A stretch of DNA of 64,000 nucleotides from Sclerodactyla briareus (GCA_026419785.1 JAODTK010001555.1:310001-374000), one strand, 5' to 3'. Positions 47,301 through 60,016 are shown, counted from the first letter of the stretch. The notes: a model not told the origin generated them from the sequence alone. Numbers and translations: made by a program.

Positions 47301-49190
47301 AGAGTTGAGAAGTGAAAACGACAAAGGTATTGTAGGATACAGAAAATAACTTCACAACTGCATAGGTTGAAGAAAAATAATGTTGTGTGATAAACTATGC
47401 GTTTAGCTAGGATTCCATAGATGCATGCAGATGTGGGGTGCAGGAAGCATGTGAAAATCGTATTTGTGCGAGGGAGATTGATATTTCGGAAAGATTCGAA
47501 ACTATCTAAACAATATCTAGCAACTATGGATGAGGGGGGGAGAGTGAAGTTAGATGTTTGAGAAAACATTTCCCATAGACCCAATCATGAATATTAGCTC
47601 TAAATGTAGACTACCCCTCAATCCCTCAGATGACTTCCTACAGTGTATCAATTTAGATTCACTCTGAACATCTATCAGAGGACCTGTTATCCTGCAGAAG
47701 ATAGTTGGTATAATTTGCAATGGCTGCGCTCCAAAATAGGCCTACGGATTAGTGAACCCCGTGTTGAGTTCACCTGGATCCGAATTTTCACACGATAATT
47801 AAAAAATCGATTGTACTAGGCCGATTTGTAATTTTGTGTTGCATTTGTCACAGAGTTAAGGGCCAATTGGTTTGAACTGACTCCTTCTCAAATACTGGTT
47901 GATGAAAAAACATACACTCTAAAATTGGAAGGCTAGCATCGGATTACCTGGATGGCACCCTCTTCATCTGTGTAGTTGATCTCCATTAGTTGAGAGAAGG
48001 GGCATCATGGGATGAAGGTCTAAAGGACCCTTGAGGGTATCACTGGGGGAAAGATTCAAAGGTATAGCAAGAGGACTCTCGTAAATGCTTGTTTTTGCAG
48101 CTTGATAACAAAAATATGAGAATAGATTTCCTTAGAAATGAAATGAGATCATTCTTAAATATTTCGTGAACGATTGAGATTTCCTCTTCAAACAACATCA
48201 ATAGTTTGTTTGTTCCAGGGTTTCGCGAATGTCATGTTTCACATTGTCCTTGATATCACGGGTTCCCCAAGAGGTCAAGGCGAATTTGCAATGGCTGATT
48301 GTTACGACTTTTTGTTCACTATGATTCAACTGAAAGTTGGTGAGAGGTTGGCCTTCCGAATGCAATTATGATAGGAGTCAAAAGTCGAGTCATAGTACAT
48401 TCAGTTATATCCTAGTGGGCGTTTTTCGGAGGTGGAATATCAAGGTACCAAGGTTAAATGACCAGGGGCCTTTAAACTGCCATGTCTACAAGGTAAATGA
48501 TGTCTGCCCTGCTGTCGTGCGTCGATATATTTGTCTTTGCAGATTGCATATTGTGGGTGTAGACTGGGTAATCAAACTATCATATACGGATGTTGTTACA
48601 TTCTCGGACAAAGCATTTGGGCAACATAGTTCATGTTCCATCATCAGATTGGGCAGCAGCGAGACTGTGGAAAAGGTTTATATTCTACTTAAAACCTATT
48701 TTTACAAATTCAGTGGGTCCAGTTTGTCCACACACCTCTCTTAGAAAAAAAAAAAAGGCAGCTTAAAGTCAGCGTTACCTAGCCTTGCCAATGTGAGCTT
48801 GCAGTGCACAGTTAGTGCTAGTGGTTACGGGTAGCTTGCAAGTTATAGCCTACAGTAACTTACGCCTAGTAGGCTAGAGAAATTAACGAAAAGCCTGTGG
48901 AGAAGACAAATTTACCAACCCCATTGGTGGTATATGTTTATACAAATCGAAGAAGTCAGACATAGCGTGAATGTAAGCCTTTACTTGAGGAAAAGATGAT
49001 ATCGCCATATCCATGCGAGAATTGAGAAGCAGACACACTCGAGGAGAGGCTCTTGGACCGGTCGGAGTTGTACTTTTGAAGGCAAGTTTGACTAAGGCCT
49101 ACGTGGTAGGACTACGACTTTGACAAGTGTCGAGGGACGCACACACGAGAAGTGAGGCTAGAAAAATTGACGAATACTAAAACTTGAACA
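47301..49190. other. No recognisable gene
   Basis: Nothing recognised. It contains an A run at about 48746-48757 and TAGGC-rich sequence at 48860-48885. The 135-codon frame at 48337-48744 carries no motif I recognise. Confidence 0.5.
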
Positions 49191-49329
49191 TACATGAACT
49201 GTTCCCCCGACTCTCCACTACTTCTAAATCATTTGAAAATTAGTGGTAAAATTTCCCCCCAATGTGACATTTCAATTGTTTTGCTATATTTGGGAGAAAT
49301 TGTTTGGGCATGGCAATCATTGAAATATC

Positions 49330-50760
49330 TGGGAAAGGACTGGAAACATGAAAAATGTCCCAAAATGTGTTTTTCCCCTAAATTCATGATGTTGATGATT
49401 ATCTGCTGGATTTGGGGGGAAAGACTCGTGTTTACTATATATATAGGCTCGTGTGTGCAATCCTTGACAATGTTTAGCATGCAATAATGAGATATAGAAT
49501 ATCCAGAAAAATGAAAGCATTTCCCCCAGAATGTGTTTTCCTCCTGAAATTTGACAATTTCGATACTTTGCATCAGGGAATGCGCTGGCCTCCGAAATTG
49601 GGGGGTCCAATAATTGAGATTTTAGCGCATTATAAATCGACAGAGGCAATGTCATTTTATGGAAAAATTGTAAATTTTCCCACCTTTTTGAACCCTTTTG
49701 GTGCACACATTTCTAGATTAGGGGTCCAAAATGTCCAAAAAGGGCGGTCTAGACCCCGAGAGCCCCAAGAGCGCTAACCGCTTTGCAGGGAATTCTTTGA
49801 GGAAACGTTGTGTCATTGGACATCAGGCATGTGTGAAGTTTTACTATGTTCAGGCATTGAAATCATCAAAATTTTATAAAAATAGCTGAAAAATGAAATA
49901 TTACCCAGACAGGTGTTTACCCCCTGACATTTGACAAGTTGATACTTCGCATGAGAATTCTCTTGGAGAATGTTGGTCATGTGACAATCTATGGGGTTGT
50001 GTGAAATTTGACCAGGTTCCAGTCATTGCAATCACTTAAAATTTGTAAAAATAGGGGAAATATGAAAAAATGAGCCCTCTTAAATGTGTTTCCGCACTGT
50101 GGAAATCAAAATTTGAACTATTTTCATCTTTAATTTTGTGAAATAAGTGCTTGTGACTTTTAGTTCGGCCAATCGAATATAGAAATTCGCAAAAAAAACC
50201 TACAAAAAAGCATCCCTGAGTTGCAGGATCTCATCGGCAAATACGGAACTATTCAGTGGTTTACTTGCTACCTTATCGCGAGTTGCAAATGGACAAAATG
50301 AATCAAAATATGACTGAAAACAACCAGTGTCCAAAAAAAAAAAATAATTATTTCATGGAAATTTCACGTAATTACCGATAAATGCTAGGAATACCCCTGT
50401 TTTGATTACTCGTCCCTTCTCTGAATTGGAAATCATTCAGGCCGCCCAATCCTAAATATACCAAAAACTGAAACAAATCTTCGCAATTCTCAATTGGGCC
50501 AAAAATCTATGTCCCCCAAAAAAAATTGACATTTTTGGTATTTTGGGCTGATGCATGGGGGAAAAAGTTGTTATTTGTGCCTTTTTACATTTGCCCCACA
50601 AAGTTTGAAATCATCACCCATTGGAATAAGGGAATATCTTAAAAATACGTTGAAAAACTTGGGTTAAAAAATGATGGAATTTGCCCCCCAAAATTTAGTT
50701 TTTGCCTCCTGAATTGCCCAATTTTGATAGTTTCGTCTAATTTGAGAGCAATTATGGTTT
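49330..50760. repeat. Degenerate repeated unit rich in CCCCC and AAAA
   Basis: At least five diverged units share an AAAAATGAAA..TTTCCCCC.(A/G)AATGTGTTTTCC-like core, followed by CCTGAAATTTGACAATTT(C/T)GATA. They start near 49347, 49509, 49890, 50062 and 50670. Spacing is irregular (about 160-610 bp), so this is an old, indel-damaged array rather than a clean satellite. Overlapping frames on both strands here arise from the repeat. Confidence 0.55.
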
Positions 50761-50789
50761 AGTGATATTTCAAGCGGTGAAAAATTTCA

Positions 50790-51110
50790 CTTTGTTCAGC
50801 CACTCCAAAATGGAGAATATTTGCGAAAAACCACACAACATCTGACGGACACGCAAACGCACACACAGACACACAACACAGCACACACACAAACGGGACA
50901 CTTCGCAAGTGCACATCATTGCTGGATCACCGGCATGGATTGATGGGTACACCACAACTGGGTTACCCCTCAGTGGAAGTTACCTAGCCACACCACTATG
51001 GTTACCATAGCAACCGTTGCTATGGCAACCAGCAACAGTAAATATAGGTGAAATGGCAAAGTGATACAATTTCTCATCTGGCCCTTCGGACCGATGAGAT
51101 AAAGAAACAA
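50790..51110 (-). repeat. Dispersed X-box repeat, copy 3
   Basis: The order on the minus strand is ATCTCATCGGTCCGAAGGG, CCATTTCACCTATATTTACT, the double X-box, TAACTTCCACTGAGGGGTAA, a GTGTGT-type stretch, GCGTTTGCGTGTCCGTCAGA and CGCAAATATTCTCCATT. This equals copy 1 block for block. Confidence 0.75.
51001..51029. promoter_or_regulatory. Two adjacent RFX X-box-like sites, near-palindromic
   Basis: GTTACCATAGCAAC (51001-51014) and GTTGCTATGGCAAC (51016-51029) are separated by a single C. Both match GTHNYYATRRNAAC at every position. The arrangement and 1-bp spacing are the same as at 18127-18155. Confidence 0.6.
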
Positions 51111-51229
51111 AAACATGCAGTTGCCCCTTCATTAGGTAAAACTCGGCAATGAGATAGTCATGTGGTATACAAGCTTTCTTGTATAATGATGAGTTGAAGT
51201 AGCACCCATTTTATACTACCACCACTCAT

Positions 51230-51915
51230 AAGATCCTACCACGACGCCAATTAGATTATACCACGCCGTTATTGAATCGTACGCGCAACCATTAGATTCT
51301 TACCACGCGTTCATGGATCTACCACGCGCCAATTAGATTTTACCAAGCGTTCATTGAATCCTACAACGCGCCCATTAGATTCTTCCACGCGTCCATTGAA
51401 TCCTACCACGCGCTTATTAGATTCTACTACGCGTCAGGGAAAATATCACCCGCCCTTTGGATTCTACCACGCGTCCATTGAATCCTACCACGCGCCCATT
51501 AGATTTTATCACGCGTTTATCGAATCCTACCACGCGCCTTTGGATTCTACCTCGCGTTAATTGACTCCTACCCACGCGGGCCCATCCAATTTACCCGCGT
51601 TCATTGAATGCTACCACGCGCCAATTAGATTCTACCACGCGTTCGTTGAATCCTACCAAGCGCCTTTTGGATTCTACCACGCGCCCATTAGATTCTACCA
51701 CGCGTTCATTGATCCTACCACGCGCCCATTAGATTCTTCCACGCGTCCATTGAATCCCATATCACGCGCCCTTCGGATTCTACCACACGTCATTGAATCC
51801 TACCACGCGCCCATTACATTCTACCACGCCTTCAATTAATCCTATCATGCGCTCAATAGATTCTACCACGCGTCCATTGAATCCTACCACGCGCCCAATA
51901 ATTCTACCAAGCATT
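51230..51915. repeat. Minisatellite, 21-bp units in 42-bp pairs
   Basis: About 32 units of 21 bp alternate between two variants, ATTGAATCCTACCACGCGCC and ATTAGATTCTACCACGCGTT (approximate), giving a 42-bp higher-order period. Because 21 is a multiple of three, frames stay open (51354-51560, 51561-51839) and read as ESYHAPIRFYHAFI-type repeats. This is a property of the unit length and not evidence of a protein. ACGCGT hexamers recur throughout. Confidence 0.9.
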
Positions 51916-54119
51916 TCTTGCTCTATCATTAAAAGCCTATGAGCCCATCAAGAACTTTTTCGCGGACTTCTACAGTTCCTTTACTGGGTCAAGGATGGAC
52001 GAATGAAATTAATTTTCTTTTTTTAGGTTTGGGGTTTTCATGTTTACAGTGGATAGAACGAATAATAGATGCGGTACATCTATGCATTTTGAAGCCTGTT
52101 CCTGAGACGTTAAACCCCTTGAGAGCAGAAGTCATTAATGTATCTATTTCGGTTTCGTCGATAAACCTCTCGCGTTGAACCGTCCAAGGTTTTCTTCGAT
52201 TGAATTATAACGCACGCGGAGGTAAATATCTGTTTCCCAAATTGAACTAGTTTGAGCTGACAGAGGGGGGAGAAGTTGGTTGGATAGTGTCGAAAGAGAC
52301 CATTGCAAAGGAAACGATTTTTCCTGACGGGAGCAAGATTGACAGAGGTGTCAAGAATGTTTCTCCCTGTTTACATACACGGTATTGGTATGAGTATTTC
52401 TGGATTGTAACATTATCTCCGGAGCGATCATGAGACAGGTGGTCTGACCCATGTGTTGTAGATTCGTTCACCTTCCACATCCCTCACAAATGTAGTTATA
52501 GGGATGATAAAAGTCAACTATCGAAGTTTGGTGATCAAATTTATTTTCGTTTGAATTATGGAGAATCGATTTATTCCATGCTGGTATAACTCATTGATCT
52601 AATTGGTTAAGGACTCGAGCTCATAATCCAATGAATAAAAGTATGAGTCCACGTTGTGAGCTAAGACTTGGGTCTCTCCCTCAATTTTTCGCTGTCAAAG
52701 GTGCACATATATCGTTACTTACACTGTCGCCGCGCCACGTCATTATTTATTTTGTCATGGTTCATGACCATATATAGAGAGGATCTTATAACAGTATGAG
52801 ATTCGAAGCAATCACTGCTGGCAATGTGATGGCTAATTAACGATTCCCTCATTTTCAGGCGGGATGGCCGGGGAATATCCCCCCTAGTCTGTTAGTTGAC
52901 CGTCAGTTAGTTAGTTTCCTTTAGATCTGTGTTTTACCACTGCCTAGGTACAATTGAACAATGATTACACTATCATCATCCACTCTGGTCAGTGAGAACA
53001 TAAACATCAACTGGGTTGTGGTGAAGCCCAAATTATTGTGCAACTGAATGGATGTTTCCCGAAACTTCTGGCAATGTGTTTTCCCTACTTTGCCGCTCGA
53101 TGCGCCAGAGCTGTGTATCTATCACGTTGATTTCCCAACTAAAACGTTTTGGGCGGTTCCGTAGTTGAGGTGTTTGATACACTGTTTTTTCGACCGAAGG
53201 CACGCGAAATCGCTACTGCCAAAGTAACATAGCTTGTCTGCGCATGTTTATAAATGCTGCCCCCAAATGTTGGGGAGAAACAGGCGGAAGTAAGATGATA
53301 CTTCGGTTTGTTTGTTTTTTTCTTCTTTCTTTTTTCCAGCTTGGTCTCGTTAATCGATAAAACCAAGGACGATAGGAAAAATGAAAAATAGGTTAGACAT
53401 AAGGTGAAAACGGGCTCGATGACAGTCCTAGACGATCAAGTCCTAAATAGAAGTCTTTAGCTTTTATAAAGGTAGAAATTCCTCGAATCTGCAAGATGTG
53501 TGCACACCTGTCAATCGAATAAAATGTGCTGTTGTTTTACTATTCTGCAATAAGGTTGGCTCAAATCACGCCGATAACGTGTAATAGAAAAATTCGAATA
53601 CCTTTTATTGTTGCATGGAAGAAAAACGCCGGGCGTGAGCTGTTATTAAATTTATAGCGAAACTAATGGTACACATCGACAATACGCTTTGAATAATGCA
53701 CTCCAGCCGGCTGGCCGGCCCGTAATCGGAAACTCGAAAACTGTTCACGTCATCAACGTCATATTTGGCTCATGATGCCAGAATCACACATGATGATCTT
53801 TTGACCTGTAAGCTTTCTGGCCGAATCGAGTTTCCGTAGCCATTCCAAGATGGTACGAGGGCACCCTATTGAACAAAATTATCTCTCAGGGACCTTTTCA
53901 TGAGAAGCTTTTGGATGTTGAGTTTTTTTTTTCTTAAGGTGCAGTGGAAACATACATTGAGATTTTTTCTAACAATTTTTCAATCAGTAGGTCAGAGTTT
54001 CTAAGGCTGATTTCCCTATGCGATGTTTCATTTTCTCGCGAAGTAAATAATCTGGGGGGGGGGGGGGCGTAGCAGTTAATCAATATCGATATAAATGAGC
54101 AATGTTCGCCTTGCAAAGG
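51916..54119. other. No gene; G-run at 54054
   Basis: Nothing recognised. A faint tRNA-like stretch at 52585-52650 (TGATCTAATTGGTTAAGG) lacks a convincing B box. A G run is present at 54054-54067. Confidence 0.45.
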
Positions 54120-54620
54120 TATCTTAAATCTAATTGGACCTTTGTGACCTTAGTGGAGTGTTTGCTTCTCCTGGATTGGTCTCTTCATGACATAATGCTC
54201 GAAGGCAAATTTCAAAACATTCCATTAACTCGATCTAAGGTCACTAGAAGTTACATGAAGGTCAATAAAGCTGCATTTTAGCTTGAGAACGAACTTGTCG
54301 GACGAAGTCGGGACGTATTCCATTGTGTTTCTTCCGTTTACCCGCATCGTGAGACCTTTGAGCGGACTTTGACCGTGAATGACCTTTATTAATTTATGTG
54401 CCGAGATTTCCTGGGAATTTTCGGAACTCAGAGGTCTCTTCTGATCCTAACTACCAATGCTTGATGTGACCTTGTTCAGTCGGAAATTAAAGCTACTCAA
54501 AGCGTCATGAAAATCCAACCTAGACTGTAAGAGCTGCATCCTGCAACTTTCCACATGATAACGCCCTATATTCATGGCTTGACTTCTGACCTTACTTCTA
54601 CGACCCTATGAGAAACACTA
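54120..54620. repeat. TGACCT/AGGTCA-studded degenerate repeat
   Basis: TGACCT or its complement appears near 54145, 54238, 54263, 54378, 54467 and 54588 in otherwise non-coding sequence. This resembles the TGACCT-containing units at 25840-26250. A diverged dispersed repeat is more likely than a regulatory cluster. Confidence 0.4.
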
Positions 54621-56033
54621 GTCAGTGATGACATAGATTGTCAAGCAGACGATATATGCGGGAGCCATTCCAAACAAATAGAGGGGGCTGTTTCTATATG
54701 TATATGTATAGGTCGTCTGATACTCGTCATGTTGTCTGCAGGGTTTTCCATTTGACAATCTGGAGTCTCCTCAATATTATTCATGTGCCTGCTGTCGTCA
54801 CAACGAACAGCACATTGGCAACAAACACTTATTAGCCCCATTTTGCGAGTTCCGTGCCCCCAATTCGTTAGGCACCGCTGATAGGCCCGCCTTGGAGTGT
54901 GAATATTTAAATCGACAGCGAGCGAAACGTTTACGTATTATGTCATTCCTGTGTATAGGATGAACATGCTGACACTAGGCGAAAAACAGCAAACATAAAG
55001 CTCAACATTCCTCCCTGCCGATCTCTGGCCGTAATTCCTGAACACCTCATTACGTTTCAACTCAATCTGAAGAACTGAATAGGCAGTTGGCACTTATATA
55101 ATGTTAATACGATTAGTCACTATTAACACTGACCGAATATCATGATGATCCGACTTGATATGTAGGTGAACATGTAATATGCAATTAAGTTTTTCAAACG
55201 ATTGCTCATTTTGCATCTTTTTATTACCTTTGGCCAACAGCGCCAACACCCGAATCAAGCAAAACGATAAGGGACCGTGACGCAGTTCCGCGTCTTGTTC
55301 CACGTTACTAGCTACACGTTCACCTCTACAACTATTCACAGTGGCCCATAACTTGTACTTATTTGCCAATAGGGAGGGTGAGGCCATTATGAGGCGCACT
55401 TCTCTCTTGGGTTCCGACCCTAACACCCCCCCCCCCCCCCCCCCCCCCCCCCCAGCATGATAAATCTCTCGGTACGCGCTGACAGTTATATCATTCACGT
55501 GACTGGTCCAATCCATAGAGTCTCGTCGATTTCCAAACTCACAGTCTGTGTTAGTTGAGGTCCTGATTTGAAGCCAATCTAGATCACGTTTACAAGTTTT
55601 TCACACTTTTGACCTCTGGTGAACTCGAGTGAAAATTGACCTATCCAAAATCAATGGGCAACATCTACTTCATACGGCCCAACCTACATGTCTAATGTCA
55701 TCTAAAAATGTTCACAATTTCCACATTTCACAGTTGCCCAGCTCTCAGAATTTCAAACTCGTTGGACCTCAGGTTGACTTCGCCTGGCACCGAAAAATAG
55801 ATTCGGTCTAACGCACATGACCAATGTTATGCCAATTATGTGAGCTTTCTACTATTTACGTTTTTATATTTATAAATTTCATAAATTCGCAAATAAGATA
55901 ATTCAGAGCTCTCCATGCAAGACCCCAAATCACATTTTGAAATACTCGACAAACATGAACATTTTTCCTGAAATATGCAGATTACCCTGCTCAATGATCA
56001 TATTCCAGGCTGGATTTATTATATATACACGCA
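54621..56033. other. No gene; poly-C run
   Basis: A C homopolymer of 28 bases occupies 55426-55453. No gene or element was recognised elsewhere in the interval. Confidence 0.5.
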
Positions 56034-56037
56034 TACA

Positions 56038-56131
<94 letters not shown>

Positions 56132-56136
56132 ACACA
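56034..56136. repeat. AC microsatellite, about 100 bp
   Basis: Nearly pure AC array. The Cys/Val and Thr/His frames on the two strands are produced by it. Confidence 0.97.
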
Positions 56137-56218
56137 TGCAAACACAAACAGGCGCACGTACAACGAAGTGACCGATGAGTCTCTTCTGGACTCCAATCAG
56201 GCGAGAAGTAATGACCCA

Positions 56219-56830
56219 TAGACCATATCGCAAATATATTGAGGGCGTACTTCCACAACTTACATTGGTTTTTTAGATAATTAAGTTCGATTCTTCACCA
56301 TAAATCGGTTGGTTATTATTATTCATGAAACAGCGATAAACAAACCAAGTATTGGTGAATTAATATTTAGGTAGTTAGTTTGGCAGTATTACTTGTCATT
56401 TGGCTTTCAAGAATGAAAACAATATGCTGGGTATTCTAAGCTTAACTAGTCAATGGTTCTAACATTTTACACTAAAAAAATACTAGCCTCACAGCAGTGG
56501 ATTGTGAGATAGATGTGTTACGTTGAAGTGCATTGTGGGATAAATGTGTTATAATGTTGTACATAGATTTTGTTTACGTATAGTATAGGAGTAATGTCTT
56601 CTCATTCTTTCCTGATGATTCCTTCCAGTGGTCTGAAGGTGTCATGCTAGATGTTGTTTCAGTTTAGCTTATTATATTGAATAACAAAGTTGGAATTCAT
56701 GTACATGTGATATTTGCCTACCTCTATAGGCCTTTTTTGAATAATGTTCTCCAAACTTGTCTTAACTCATCAGAAAAAATGTAATCATCTCTTATGAAGC
56801 GCGCCCTCAATATATTTGCGACATGGTCTA
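56219..56830. mobile_element. 608-bp MITE with 33-bp terminal inverted repeats
   Basis: The left end (56221-56253) begins GACCATATCGCAAATATATT and continues GAGGGCGTACTTC. The right end (56796-56828) is its reverse complement with three mismatches in 33 bp. TA flanks both ends (56219-56220, 56829-56830), as in Tc1/mariner insertions. The wider flanks TAATGACC(CA) and TTATTCGACC(AA) also resemble each other, so a longer duplication is possible. No transposase frame is present. Confidence 0.75.
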
Positions 56831-56837
56831 TTATTCG

Positions 56838-57203
56838 ACCAAATTAAACGAGTCCACGGGACGAAGTTTGATTAAGATTCTACCGAGACATAACACAAGC
56901 GAAGGGATTTCGTGAGATAGCACGAGCAGTTCGACGGCTTCAGTTTTCAAAGACTGTCATGCGAAAGAGCGCCTTCACCCACACAGACATTACACACACA
57001 CTTAATTAGCCCATATTTATAATATTCCCGGTCATAATATGAAGATGAAAATATTAGGGTAGGTGTTCGAAAACCTTGTTCCACCCCCTATAGGGCTTAG
57101 TGGCCGTATTCTGCCCAACAGAGGGAGGGCACGTAATCCCATCGCTTGTGTAATGTCTCGGTAGATCTTATCAAACTTCGTCCTGTGGACTCGTTTAATT
57201 GGG
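56838..57203. repeat. Foldback repeat, about 73-bp arms, 217-bp loop
   Basis: The left arm (56838-56913) and the reverse complement of the right arm (57131-57203) agree except for about four substitutions and three 1-bp indels. The shared core includes AATTAAACGAGTCCAC and GACGAAGTTTGAT, then CTACCGAGACAT and ACACAAGCGA. A transcript would form a long hairpin. On the minus strand the right arm lies in a 77-codon frame (57265-57032) reading RPIKRVHRTKFDKIYRDITQ. The left arm encodes the same peptide with a stop. Confidence 0.75.
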
Positions 57204-57265
57204 CGATTTCTACCTCGCCATTCCACTACGCTTGGTATTACGTGAGACTTTAAAGTGGCGATCAT

Positions 57266-59990
57266 AGCATGACAAACAAACCAAATGTTCCATCAACTTC
57301 ATTACATGTTCATCTGTTTTTTTAGAAAACCCGATTCCTTGGGTAATGATGAAACGTTGATACATGACAAGCAAACAATACCTGTATGATTATACAAGCA
57401 TGTCTGCGCAAGAACTGTAGAAGAAGAATCAGCTAAAAACTATGTATGCCTTTCAACAGGTAATTCAACCCACAGGTTATTAATCATGTTCTGTATTGTC
57501 AATGATTATCCAGCTATGTGAAAGGGACCTGTTCTTTGCAACTTGTCTCAAAGTTATATCTTTCTCTGAGGATTTATCTTTCCCAAGGGGCAAAAACTTT
57601 ATATTATAAATATTGCCGAGGGGACTGGAATCCTCAGCTGAAGCACCGAATGGAGCTGAGTAGGAAAGTAATATCCCCTTTGCCTAGGTGGGGAATTTTG
57701 AGAGGAATATGGGTTATTTTCCCTCCACTTGTTCCCAAGGCATGAACAAAATGTTTCCTTATTGCTCTGAGACATATTCACCTTTGGATTGGCTCACCAC
57801 ACATTTCAACTATGAAAATGATTTCCGCACATGGCGACAGCAATACATGGATGTATTATATGGAGTCCCATGAATTTTCCACGTCAATCAAACAGAAACA
57901 GGTTTCCGACCATAAGATAGGGCATGACTCATAGTCAAATTTGTTCTTCATACTCAACATGTAAAACACTTAGGTAGTGAATGGCGATAGGATGTCATGT
58001 TAATGCACTCTGTAGAATGGACCTCCACCGTGCAAAAGCAGAATACACATAAGATGTGAAACCAGGGTACAATCACATGTTGCGCTTTTGTGCCCTATGC
58101 CCTCTCCAGCTTACAACACCATTTGTAGTCCGCTGATGACATACAGCCTAATAATGATCTATAGTGTTGGGAGCAATTGCCCAAAAATTTTCACTCTCCG
58201 GGTATTTTGTGGACTCCCAAAGTGCACCTCCAAATAGCAAAGCATTGTGAATTGTCTACTAGACGTCCCAGTGACAGGCACGACCAATAGCGATACTTTG
58301 GTTGCACTGTATTAAGAACGTGATACAGGAACAGAAACGCCAACATATTCGTTACGGCGTATTAGTTCATAGGATCATAAACCATAATTGTCCAATTGGG
58401 TAACGTCTGAATAACGCAGGTTGTTCATCACTCGGTATTATAGGGTCCGCTAATGACGGCCGCCTGCCTGGTCTTCCTGGCAGAGCGTGGGTACCGAAAC
58501 AACTCAAACAAGTGATCCGCCATACGAAATCAGAATTATTGAAACAAGGTACTTATCCATACCATGAGGTATGCTTCAGACAACGAAATTTGCATTTCGA
58601 ATTAACAAATCATTCACAATGTCTTGGATATGCCAAGTTGGAAGTTGTTGTTGAGGTTACCAGACTTAGCCAAATGTTAACGCAATTCTCCCTCAACAAC
58701 TGAGGTCAGTTGTCAAAACGGTAAATTCAGGGTTGTTTTACAGTTAATTTGGAACGGGTGGACCCAACTCTCCCTCAAGTGGGAGTTTATTCATTTATTT
58801 AACATTTATTTATCGATTATTATATCTTTTCCCTTGAAGCAATTACTCTTTTTTCCCTGAAATTCAGTTGTTTTTCCCCCTTTCCACAACATTCCTTTTT
58901 TTGGCATGTGTTGTGAGGAATACATACCAGTAGCAGTGATTATTTGGTTGACTTTCATCCAAATTAATTGTAGGGAAAATGATACAATTTGATCGATTAT
59001 GAATCCCAATGCAGGTAGCAGCAATATAGGAAATTCACCTTATGGGTTATGGCAAACCTACTACCACATTCAGGACACGGGGTGCCAATTCCATCACAAA
59101 TCGGTCTAAATTTTCAGGAAAACTAAATGTTATGACAATACTCAATTCAGTTTTTCTTCTTTTCATTCATACCACCCAAGCCTTTGCGTGTTAGCCTGTC
59201 TATGACTGACACAACATGAAATATTGGTATGATGGTATAGGATTTTCATATTCTGTTTCACTGAAACACTGCGTTTTCAACTCGAGAGGGATTCCACGAG
59301 ACTACGGAAGAGCCTGTATAAACATTGTAGGATGTTAGTTCATGCAGTCATGCATGGTACCGTCAGGTTCAACCCTTGTATGCATTGTATAGTAAATATA
59401 ACATCGGTGTCTTATATTAGTGCAATATGACCCACTTGTGGCATACTATTCTTTGCACTCAGTGTCACAATTGTTACAGTAAATTTCTAGACCATGTTCT
59501 CTTATCCTCTTATTCGAAGCGGGCTGTCTCAATCATCGGAATTTGGATCACCTGTCTGGGTGATCTGCATTCAATTGCAATTATTTTGATGTCTTGTGTA
59601 TAATAAATCCTGCTCAACGTTTTCTATTATTTTGCCTGGGCATTGTCTAGTACACAATATTTACTCGTTTTGCCAGTGACAACTGACGATAATGGCATGT
59701 ACTGTACTGGCAGCCGTTGCTATTCAGACCCCCTGTTGTTTACCAAGACATAGCAATAACTCTGTGCTAGATTTCAACATGTTTGTTGCACCGGTGAACC
59801 TGTGCGTGCTTCACGCTACCTTGGCGTTGGGATCAAGTCTACTCAGATATTACCGAACAACCAAACCTCTTCAGTTCTGATGACGAGAATGTTGCTGTCG
59901 ATTTATACACATATTACTGACGGTATTTTGCCGTACATTTAGTGCGATATGCATTCCAGGAAAATATAAATCATTCTTCTAGAGGACCAA
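57266..59990. other. No recognisable gene
   Basis: Nothing recognised on either strand. Confidence 0.5.
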
Positions 59991-59994
59991 GATT

Positions 59995-60016
59995 CAGGGT
60001 TAAAAATTTAACCCTG
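59995..60016. repeat. Perfect 10-bp inverted repeat, 2-bp spacer
   Basis: CAGGGTTAAA, AA, TTTAACCCTG. No T-run or gene context suggests a terminator. Confidence 0.7.

Noticed and set aside
49229-49777. Overlapping frames of about 100-130 codons on both strands
   Set aside because: They derive from the degenerate CCCCC/AAAA repeat units. Both strands are open because stops are depleted by composition.
51354-51839. Two His/Tyr/Pro-rich repeat-protein frames
   Set aside because: The 21-bp minisatellite unit keeps frames open automatically. There is no start context or flanking coding sequence.
51230-51915. CRISPR-like array
   Set aside because: Units are directly adjacent with no unique spacers, and the window is eukaryotic in character.
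55930-56258. Several frames of Cys/Val or Thr/His repeats
   Set aside because: They are translations of the AC microsatellite in different frames and strands.
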